From Actinacidiphila bryophytorum (GTDB taxonomy: Bacteria; Actinomycetota; Actinomycetes; Streptomycetales; Streptomycetaceae), in the NCBI RefSeq assembly GCF_016916835.1, contig NZ_JAFFIX010000004.1:186001-250000 (forward strand): 64,000 bases of DNA, in the 5' to 3' direction. Below are positions 57,913-64,000 of the stretch, one piece after another. The notes under the pieces were generated by a model that saw only the letters and a list, made by a program, of their open reading frames with translations, was not told the origin of the DNA and made no database searches. Position numbers and translations under genes: made by a program. Each line of letters begins with the position of its first letter. Within the stretch, counting starts at the first letter, position 1.

Positions 57913-59784
57913 GTGATTCGTCGTCAGGACAACTCGAAGAGCGACATCCCGACCAGGGGCGGGAAGGAGGAAGGGCTGAGCAGGCGCGGCATGCTGTGGC
58001 GGGGCGGGCTCGCCACCGCCGCCGGGGTCGGGGTGCTCGGCACTCTGGGCGAGCAGAGCGCCGCCGCCGCGACCGGCGCCCAGGCCGGGCTGCTCAACCC
58101 CTTCGACTATGGGGCGGTCGGCGACGGGACGCACGACGACACCGCCGCGATCCAGGGCGCGCTGAACGCCGCACGCGACGCGAACGGCGGGATCGTGCTC
58201 ATCCCCGGCGGGTTCCGGTACAAGCTGACGGGCACGTTGTCCGTCTTCTCCGGCACCACGGTCGTCGCCTACGGCGCGTACGTGTTCATGGGCGACGGCA
58301 AGACGGCGACGCTGATGAACGACTCGGGCGACGGCGGCTACGGCAGCTACAACGGCTACAAAGACCATGAGAACATCACCGTGGCCGGCGGCACCTGGGA
58401 CGGGAAGGCCACCGCGACCCAGGGCTTCACGGTCAACCACGGCAGCAACTACGTCTTCCGTGACGTCACCGTCCGCAACATCGCCTCCTACCACGCGATC
58501 GACATCCAGGGCGTCCAGCACATGCGGGTCGAGAACTGCCGGTTCGAGGGCTACGAGCAGGGCAGCAGCACCTTCCCGCGCGGCCCGATCCAGATCGACA
58601 GCGGCACCGAGTCGGGCGACGCGAACCCGTGCGACGACATCACCGTCCAGAGCTGCTACGCGGGTCCCTCGCCGATACCGGGGGAGTCCGGTCCGTGGGG
58701 GCGGCTGGTGGACTGCCACACGCAGGGGACGTCGGCGCACAGCCGTATCCGCGTACTCGACAACGTCGCCGACTCGGTCCTGGACTCGGCGATCCACGCC
58801 TACTCCTGGTCCGAGTCGGTCATCGAGGGCAACCTCATCCAGAGCCCGAAGGGCCACGGCATCTACGCGGGACTGGGACCGAGCGTGTCCGGTGCCCGGC
58901 TGGTCATCCGCAACAACATCGTCAAGGACGCCGGCCGCGGCGGCATCCGCGTCGACCCCGTCACCTCGGACGGCGGGGTCAGCAGCGGCAGCTGGTCCTA
59001 CGTCGACATCGACGGCAACCAGATCTACGGGTCGGCCTCCAACGGCATCTACCTCGCGGCATGCCTGGTCGGCAGCGTCGCGGACAACGAGGTCATCAAG
59101 GTCCAGACCGCGGCGAACCACTGCATCCAGATCGGCGAGAGCTCCGCGGGCGCGAAGTACGCCGTCGAGTCGGTCGCCGTCAAGGACAACCGGGTGTACT
59201 CGGAGGTCACCTCCGCGATCCGGCTCAACGGAGCAGCCGCGTGCCTGCTCACCGGCAACAAGGTCATGGGTACGTCGTTCAGCCACGCCTTCGCCTGCCG
59301 GGACGTCGACCGGACCGTCATCTCGCAGAACGACTGCGCCAGCAACGTCCCCGGAACCGCGGGCAGCGGCCTGGTCGCCACGAACTGGCTGGCCGTCGAC
59401 AGCGACACCACCACCTGCAAAATCGCCCTGTCCGCCCCGCAGGGGCAGGCCGTCGTCTTCCAGGACTACGCAGGCACCAGCCCCACCGCGAGCGGCGACA
59501 ACTACGTGGACGGGGCGCCCGTCGGCCGGTCGGTGGTCACGCTCGGAGGGACGGTCGTCATCACCCCGAGCGCCGCCTACACTCCCACCAAGGTCACGGT
59601 CGGCTTCCCGGACGGCGTGTTCACCACGACCCCCGTCGTCGTCGCCACGGCCAACACGACCCTGCCGGGCAACGCGGTCACGGGTGTGGGCATCGGCACC
59701 CGGTCGGCGGCCCAGACCGACATCTGGCTGACCCGCTCCGACACCACGGCCACGTCGGTCAGCTGGATCGCCACCGGCTCCTGA
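57913..59784 (+). CDS. Tat-exported pectate-lyase-like beta-helix protein
   Basis: A 623-residue exported protein. The twin-arginine signal is SRRGMLWRGGLATAAGVGVL at about residues 25-44. The N-terminal turn FDYGAVGDGTHDDTAAIQGA is the mark of the pectate-lyase-3 superfamily. Parallel beta-helix coils follow to about residue 480: NITVAGGTWDGKATATQGFT, HMRVENCRFEGYEQGSSTF and RLVIRNNIVKDAGRGGIRVD. The C-terminal 140 residues resemble a receptor-binding or H-type lectin tail (TTPVVVATANTTLPGNAVT). The GTG at 57913 follows GGAGGAG. It may bind or cut a polysaccharide; the catalytic residues cannot be fixed by eye. Confidence 0.82.
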   Translation: MIRRQDNSKSDIPTRGGKEEGLSRRGMLWRGGLATAAGVGVLGTLGEQSAAAATGAQAGLLNPFDYGAVGDGTHDDTAAIQGALNAARDANGGIVLIPGGFRYKLTGTLSVFSGTTVVAYGAYVFMGDGKTATLMNDSGDGGYGSYNGYKDHENITVAGGTWDGKATATQGFTVNHGSNYVFRDVTVRNIASYHAIDIQGVQHMRVENCRFEGYEQGSSTFPRGPIQIDSGTESGDANPCDDITVQSCYAGPSPIPGESGPWGRLVDCHTQGTSAHSRIRVLDNVADSVLDSAIHAYSWSESVIEGNLIQSPKGHGIYAGLGPSVSGARLVIRNNIVKDAGRGGIRVDPVTSDGGVSSGSWSYVDIDGNQIYGSASNGIYLAACLVGSVADNEVIKVQTAANHCIQIGESSAGAKYAVESVAVKDNRVYSEVTSAIRLNGAAACLLTGNKVMGTSFSHAFACRDVDRTVISQNDCASNVPGTAGSGLVATNWLAVDSDTTTCKIALSAPQGQAVVFQDYAGTSPTASGDNYVDGAPVGRSVVTLGGTVVITPSAAYTPTKVTVGFPDGVFTTTPVVVATANTTLPGNAVTGVGIGTRSAAQTDIWLTRSDTTATSVSWIATGS

Positions 59785-59788
59785 CACC

Positions 59789-59870
59789 GCGGAAGGCGGA
59801 AGGCGGAAGACCCGGCCCGGCGGAGAGCAGCGGGAAGCGTCGGGAAGCATCGGGAAGCGTCGGGAAGCGG
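59789..59870 (+). repeat. Short tandem repeats before the Gfo/Idh/MocA gene
   Basis: GCGGAAG is repeated three times (59789-59809), then CGGGAAGCRT four times exactly in register (59831-59870). They lie in the leader between the beta-helix gene and the oxidoreductase. A length-variable promoter or leader element is possible. Confidence 0.6.
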
Positions 59871-59886
59871 GGGAGAGCAGAGGGAC

Positions 59887-60729
59887 ATGCGCATCGGCAT
59901 CGTCGGGACGCACAACAGCCACGTCGACCACATCGTCGAGCACCTCAACGTCAGGGCGCTCGGCGGTGACGCCCGGGTCGTGGCGCTCAGCGGCGGCGCC
60001 TCGGAGCGCAACGAACTGCTGCGCGCCCGGGGCGGGATCGAGCGGCTGGTCGACGCACCCGGCGACCTGCTCGGCCTGGTCGACGCGGTCGTCGTCGCCG
60101 ACCGGGACGGCGGCGCGCACCGCGCGCACACCGTGCCCTTCCTCCGGGAGGGGCTGCCGGTCTTCGTGGACAAGCCGCTGGCGTGCACGGTGGCCGACGC
60201 GGAGGCGGTCGTCGCCGCCGCCCGGGAGCACGAGGCGCCGCTGACCTCGTACTCGGCCGTGCGCTGGCTGCCCGACACCGACGCGCTCGCCGCCGAGGCG
60301 GCGGGCCACGGGGCGGCGCAGATCGTCGTCGCCTCAGGCCCCGCCGACCCCGGCGGCCCCTACGGCGGCGTCTTCTACTACGGCATCCACCCGGTGGACA
60401 CGGCACTGCGGCTGGCCCCCGGGCCGCTCGGCGACATCCGCGTCGAGTGCTCGGGGGCGGCCGTCACGGCCACGGCCCTCGCGGGCAGCACCCGCGTCGT
60501 GGTCAACCTGGTGCCGCCCACCGAGACGGGTCAGATCCCCTTCCACGCCATGGTCGTCTCCCGTGAGGCCGTCGCCCAGCGCACCCTGACCGTCGGCGGG
60601 CAGTACGTCGTCCCGGGCCTGGAAGCCTTCCTCACGATGGCCCGCACGGGCAGGCCGCCGCTGGCGTACGACGACCTGCTGCGCCCGATCCGCTTCCTGG
60701 AGGCGGTGGCCGGGGCGGTACAGGGCTGA
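59887..60729 (+). CDS. Gfo/Idh/MocA-like oxidoreductase
   Basis: A 280-residue NAD(P)-dependent oxidoreductase of the Gfo/Idh/MocA superfamily. The N-terminal nucleotide fold is MRIGIVGTHNSHVDHIVEHL, a variant of the glycine-rich loop with one Gly missing. FLREGLPVFVDKPLACTVAD supplies the catalytic Lys-Pro. GVFYYGIHPVDTALRLAPGP is the substrate-binding part. It is shorter than the typical 330-360 residues. It follows the exported beta-helix protein by 102 bases and may process the sugar released, although this link is inferred only from position. The ATG at 59887 lies after GGGGGAGAGCAGAGGGA. Confidence 0.8.
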   Translation: MRIGIVGTHNSHVDHIVEHLNVRALGGDARVVALSGGASERNELLRARGGIERLVDAPGDLLGLVDAVVVADRDGGAHRAHTVPFLREGLPVFVDKPLACTVADAEAVVAAAREHEAPLTSYSAVRWLPDTDALAAEAAGHGAAQIVVASGPADPGGPYGGVFYYGIHPVDTALRLAPGPLGDIRVECSGAAVTATALAGSTRVVVNLVPPTETGQIPFHAMVVSREAVAQRTLTVGGQYVVPGLEAFLTMARTGRPPLAYDDLLRPIRFLEAVAGAVQG

Positions 60730-60731
60730 CC

Positions 60732-61172
60732 TCAGCCGGGGGACAGCCCCGGTGTCCTGGGCGGCACGGGCGTGGACTGGACGATCGAGGTCGTCGTCTG
60801 CCCGTACAGCAGGAAGCGGTCCAGCACTTCCTCGAAGGTGGTGAGGTCGGTGGCGTGGACCTTCAGCAGGAAGCAGTCCTCGCCTGTGATGCGATGGCAC
60901 TCGCTGACCTGCGGCAGGCTCCGCGCCAGCTCGGCGATCCGCGGCAGCTGCCCTGGACCCGGCCGGACCCGTACGAAGGCCGCGACCGGGTAGCCGAGCG
61001 CGGCAGGGTCCACGTCCAGCCGGTAGCCGCGGATCACCCCGGTCTCCTGCAGCCGCCGCACCCGCTCGCGTGCGGTGGGCACCGACACCTCGACGCGGCG
61101 GGCGAGTTCCGCCATCGGCATGCGCGGGTTCGCGTCCAGCTCGGTGAGCACGGCCCGGTCCACAGCGTCCAC
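60732..61172 (-). CDS. Lrp/AsnC-family regulator
   Basis: A 146-residue regulator. The helix-turn-helix runs LDANPRMPMAELARRVEVSV, then PTARERVRRLQETGVIRGYR. The ligand domain is FVRVRPGPGQLPRIAELARS, LPQVSECHRITGEDCFLLKV and LTTFEEVLDRFLLYGQTTTS. The GTG at 61172 gives the usual length and follows GAAGGGGAAA; an ATG at 61253 is possible. It is divergent from the aldo/keto reductase gene, with 154 bases between. Lrp proteins respond to amino acids. The stops of this gene and the Gfo/Idh/MocA gene are two bases apart. Confidence 0.85.
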   Translation of the reverse strand: MDAVDRAVLTELDANPRMPMAELARRVEVSVPTARERVRRLQETGVIRGYRLDVDPAALGYPVAAFVRVRPGPGQLPRIAELARSLPQVSECHRITGEDCFLLKVHATDLTTFEEVLDRFLLYGQTTTSIVQSTPVPPRTPGLSPG

Positions 61173-61326
61173 ACTTTCCCCTTCGTCAAACAGCAGCCCC
61201 CGCCGAGATGTGAACCGTAAAGCATTCACCCGCTCGGCCACGCCTTTCGCCATGGTCCCCGTGCTCTGCGCTTGCGACCATTGTCGACCTCCACCAAGAC
61301 AAGCACGGAAGAGGCGAGAACACCGC

Positions 61327-62325
61327 ATGAAGTACCTGAACCTGGGGTCGACGGGTCTGAAGGTCTCCCGGATCTGCCTGGGCATGATGAGTTACGGCAA
61401 TCCGCCCGACCCCGGCGACCCGTCCTGGCGGGACTGGCACCTGAGCCGGGAGGACGCCGAGCCGATCGTGCGGCGGGCCGTCGAGGCGGGGGTGACCTTC
61501 TTCGACACCGCCGACATGTACGCGCAGGGCGCCAGCGAGCGGGTCACCGGCGACCTGCTGAAGTCGCTCTTCCCGCGTCGCGAGGACTACGTCCTGGCGA
61601 CGAAGGTGTACTTCCCGATGGGCGCGGGACCCAACGACAGGGGCCTGTCCCGCGGCCACGTCCTCGACGCCGTCGACGCCTCGCTGCGCCGGCTCGGCAC
61701 GGACTACGTCGACCTCTACCAGATCCACCGCTGGGACGAGGACACGCCGATCGAGGAGACGATGGAGGCGCTCAACGACGTCGTCCGCTCGGGCAAGGCC
61801 CGCTACATCGGCGCGTCCAGCATGTACGCCTGGCAGTTCGCCAAGGCCCAGGAGGTCGCCCGCGCCAACGGCTGGGCGCGCTTCGTGACCATGCAGAACC
61901 ACTACAACCTGCTCTACCGCGAGGAGGAGCGGGAGATGATCCCGCTGTGCGCCGACCAGGGAGTCGGCGTCCTCCCCTACAGCCCGCTGGCCCGCGGCCT
62001 GCTGACCGGCACCCGCGAACGCGCCGGCCGCGGCATCACCACCCGCTCCGGCGACGACCCCCTGGCCGACGAGATGTACGGCGACGCCGACTTCGACATC
62101 GTCGACGCCGTCCGCGCCCTGGCCGCCCGCCTGGACGTCCCCCCGGCCCGGGTCGCCCTGTCCTGGCTGATGTCCCGCCCGTCGGTGACCGCCCCGATCG
62201 TCGGCGCGACCAAGCCCCACCACGTCGAGGACGCGATCGCGTCCCTCGACCTGGCCCTCACCCCCGACCAGACGGCCCCGCTCGAAGCGCTGTACCGCCC
62301 GCACGGGGTCCTCGGCCACCACTGA
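61327..62325 (+). CDS. Aldo/keto reductase
   Basis: A 332-residue NADPH-dependent reductase of the AKR superfamily. The catalytic tetrad is visible: Asp and Tyr in FFDTADMYAQGASE, Lys in VLATKVYFPMG, and His in VDLYQIHRWDE. Further family marks are GASSMYAWQFAKAQ, TMQNHYNLLYREEEREM, VLPYSPLARGLLTG and PIVGATKPHHVEDA. It is like the YghZ/PdxI-like group. The ATG at 61327 has a weak ribosome site (GAGAACACCGC). It is divergent from, and probably controlled by, the Lrp gene. It ends at a strong hairpin. Confidence 0.9.
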   Translation: MKYLNLGSTGLKVSRICLGMMSYGNPPDPGDPSWRDWHLSREDAEPIVRRAVEAGVTFFDTADMYAQGASERVTGDLLKSLFPRREDYVLATKVYFPMGAGPNDRGLSRGHVLDAVDASLRRLGTDYVDLYQIHRWDEDTPIEETMEALNDVVRSGKARYIGASSMYAWQFAKAQEVARANGWARFVTMQNHYNLLYREEEREMIPLCADQGVGVLPYSPLARGLLTGTRERAGRGITTRSGDDPLADEMYGDADFDIVDAVRALAARLDVPPARVALSWLMSRPSVTAPIVGATKPHHVEDAIASLDLALTPDQTAPLEALYRPHGVLGHH

Positions 62326-62331
62326 CAGCGG

Positions 62332-62358
62332 TGCGGGGCCCGGCGTGCGGGCCCCGCA
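62332..62358. terminator. Terminator after the aldo/keto reductase gene
   Basis: An 11-base stem, TGCGGGGCCCG and complement, with a 5-base loop begins 7 bases past the stop. It also ends the opposing frame at 62365. Confidence 0.75.
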
Positions 62359-62364
62359 GGCTGC

Positions 62365-62721
62365 TCAGTCGGTCCGGTGGGGCATCACGATGCTGCCTGC
62401 CCGCTCGCCCGGGCCGGAGATCAGGCACCAGGTGCCCTGGTCGAGGATGCCGTCGTGGGACGGATCGGCCTTCACGACGGGCGGGAAGGCCACCTCGCGG
62501 GCGAGCAGGTCGAAGTCCAGGGGGAGTTCGAGTTCGCAGATCCACCCGTCGCGGGTCAGCCGGAAGCCCTCCCCGGCCGCCGTGTACCGGTTGCCGTGGT
62601 GCCGGTCGCGCGGGTCGACGGCTCTCTGGCCGCCTTCGCCGTGGGCCGCGGCTCCGTCGTCCGCGTGGTCGCCCGCGGTGTCGGTTCCGGACGCCCCGGC
62701 GTCGACCGAGCAGGTCGACAC
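62365..62721 (-). CDS. Short hypothetical protein, possibly truncated
   Basis: A frame of about 118 residues ending at 62365. The C-terminal 80 residues look protein-like: GNRYTAAGEGFRLTRDGWIC, ELELPLDFDLLAREVAFPPV and LDQGTWCLISGPGERAGSIV. The start is uncertain; the GTG at 62721 lacks a ribosome site and the preceding 35 residues are Ala/Gly/Asp-rich filler. It may be the 3' part of an older gene. A LamG-like remnant lies just to the right on the other strand, so the region has been rearranged. Confidence 0.5.
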   Translation of the reverse strand: MSTCSVDAGASGTDTAGDHADDGAAAHGEGGQRAVDPRDRHHGNRYTAAGEGFRLTRDGWICELELPLDFDLLAREVAFPPVVKADPSHDGILDQGTWCLISGPGERAGSIVMPHRTD

Positions 62722-62838
62722 CGCCGGGGCAGCTCGTCGAATACCCCTGCGTCCAGTCCGACGCGATGGTCTCGCCACCGCAGTACGTCTTCGGCGCCCG
62801 GCCTCCCTCGGCACGGTCAGCGGCACCGCCACCCACGC

Positions 62839-62955
62839 GCCTACGGCGAGTACGCCAACGGCCAGGTCAGCGACGTCCGGCTCTGCCAGTCGGCGCTGCC
62901 CTTGGCCGACGCCGCCTCGGGAGGTGACGCACCGGCGGTGGTTCAGCTCGGCTGA
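62839..62955 (+). pseudogene. C-terminal remnant of a LamG-like lectin domain
   Basis: The frame AYGEYANGQVSDVRLCQSAL, then PLADAASGGDAPAVVQLG and a stop, reads like the last strand of streptomycete LamG/concanavalin domains, normally the tail of a large wall-associated protein. Only about 38 residues remain. It overlaps the end of the MFS gene by 13 bases. Confidence 0.55.
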
Positions 62956-64000
62956 CCCTCCGCGGCGGGCTCCTCGACGGTGCGGGAGTCGGTCAGGCTC
63001 AGCGCGCCGCCCGCCGCGATCAGGCCGACGACGACGGCGAGCACGGCGTAGGTGATCCGCTCGCCGTGGAAGAACGACGCGACGAGATCGCCGCTCCAGG
63101 TACCGGCCGGCAGCCGGGTGGTGACCAGGGCGGCGATCAGCGTGCCGACCACGGCGGTGCCGACGCTGGAGCCGACCTCCTGGGCGGTGTCGTTGAGTGC
63201 CGCGCCGATCGAGGTGCGGTTGGCCGGCATCGCGTCGACCAGCGCGACCGCGCAGATCGTCATCACGGTGCGCAGCCCCACGGTCATCAGGACCATGCAC
63301 ACCGCGATGGCCGCGTAGCCGTGGTCGACGCCCCAGGCCAGGCCCGCCAGCGAGCCGGCCAGGCAGACCGCGCCGACCAGGCACGCCACCCGGTGGCCGA
63401 AGCGCCGGGCGAGCCACTCCGACAGGGGCGTCGCACCGAGCATCGTCACGATGATCGGCAGGTTGGCCAGGCCCGCCCGCACCGGGCTCCAGCCGTAGGC
63501 GTACTGGAAGTGCAGGATCAGCCCGAACATCACGCTGGCCATCGCGATGGAGGTGCCGATCTGTGCGATGGCGGCGCCGCGGACGGTGCCGTCGGAGAAC
63601 AGGCCGAGGTCCAGCATGGGCGCCGCGGTGCGCCGCTCGTGCCGGACGAAGGCGAAGGCCGCCGCGACGGCGCCCGCGACCGAGGCGAGGGTGACCGCGG
63701 AGAGCCAGCCGCGGTCGACGCCGCTGGTCAGCGAGTAGCACGCGAGGCCGATGGCGGTCACGCTCAGGACCGCGCCCGGCAGGTCGAGCCGGTCCTTGGT
63801 CAGGTCCTCGGGGCGGTCGGCGGGGACGCCGAGCCGGACGCCGATGCAGGCGACGACCGCGATCGGCGCGTTGACGACCAGCAGCCACTCCCAGCGCACG
63901 TGGGCCAGCGCGGTGCCGCCGAGCAGCGGCCCCAGGACGAAGCCGGACATGCCGACGATGATCATCACCGTCATGGCGCGCATCCGCAGTGCCTTGTCGT
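62943..64000 (-). CDS. EmrB/QacA-family MFS exporter (runs off right edge)
   Basis: The C-terminal 352 residues of a 14-span drug exporter; the gene starts beyond 64000. Signature segments are MIIVGMSGFVLGPLLGGTAL (motif C), WEWLLVVNAPIAVVACIGVR, VRAGLANLPIIVTMLGATPL and GAALNDTAQEVGSSVGTAVV. It ends with a short acidic tail. It pumps hydrophobic drugs with proton exchange. A decayed cousin sits at 39802-40064. A neighbouring regulator would be outside the window. Confidence 0.88.
   Translation of the reverse strand, partial: DKALRMRAMTVMIIVGMSGFVLGPLLGGTALAHVRWEWLLVVNAPIAVVACIGVRLGVPADRPEDLTKDRLDLPGAVLSVTAIGLACYSLTSGVDRGWLSAVTLASVAGAVAAAFAFVRHERRTAAPMLDLGLFSDGTVRGAAIAQIGTSIAMASVMFGLILHFQYAYGWSPVRAGLANLPIIVTMLGATPLSEWLARRFGHRVACLVGAVCLAGSLAGLAWGVDHGYAAIAVCMVLMTVGLRTVMTICAVALVDAMPANRTSIGAALNDTAQEVGSSVGTAVVGTLIAALVTTRLPAGTWSGDLVASFFHGERITYAVLAVVVGLIAAGGALSLTDSRTVEEPAAEGQPS

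Noticed and set aside
56818..60309. Minus-strand frame of 1163 residues over the beta-helix gene
   Set aside because: Opposite to a gene with clear Tat signal and family motifs. Composition is typical of an antisense shadow.

Overview
This is a 64 kb stretch of a very GC-rich actinomycete chromosome of Streptomyces type. I infer this from the codon bias, the many Tat and Sec exported hydrolases, the tandem transcription-factor/target pairs, the WXG100 (type VII) genes and a single in-frame TTA codon. I see no phage, plasmid or insertion-sequence genes. The content is that of an accessory region: carbohydrate-active enzymes, small regulator-target modules, a contact toxin locus, and several deletion-scarred gene remnants.

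Layout. 1-5.9 kb: an ArsR/MFS pair with a palindromic operator, an ECF sigma factor with a membrane partner, a TerD domain fused to an Mrr-type nuclease, and a zinc alcohol dehydrogenase. 6-21 kb: an extracellular plant-polymer set consisting of a GH2 beta-galactosidase, a CE15 glucuronoyl esterase and a CE4 acetylxylan esterase (both with CBM2) behind a CebR-type operator, and a GH54 arabinofuranosidase with CBM13. Interleaved are a DUF4396 protein behind a CsoR-type copper operator, GAPDH with a GlxA/AraC regulator, and a stand-alone NphB-type aromatic prenyltransferase. 21-30 kb: two TetR modules with clear operators, an epoxide hydrolase, an ornithine-lipid operon (OlsB-OlsA) and an esterase. 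30-43.5 kb: secreted beta-propeller and phytase-like proteins (the latter frameshifted), GH3 and GH25 cell-wall enzymes, a PadR pair, a leucine-rich-variant protein, gene relics (MFS, MarR, ABC permease), an unusual tRNA-Trp(CCA)-like gene, an SMI1/KNR4-LRR protein, and a phospholipase C missing its catalytic core.

43.7-48 kb is the most interesting part. It is a compact type VII-style polymorphic toxin operon: two WXG100-like proteins, a 582-residue toxin ending in a CdiA-type RNase A domain, a protein of unknown fold, an orphan piece of a second RNase A toxin domain, and a duplicated CdiI-like immunity protein. The toxin gene carries a TTA codon, which suggests control by bldA. 48-64 kb: a LysR/flavodoxin pair, a NUDIX hydrolase, a MerR regulator divergent from a fused double alpha/beta-hydrolase, a large FG-GAP protein, a decayed KUP transporter, a Tat-exported beta-helix protein, an Lrp/aldo-keto reductase pair, and an MFS exporter that runs off the right end.

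All assignments come from reading motifs by eye. No database search was possible, so family names rest on recognised motifs and gene order.
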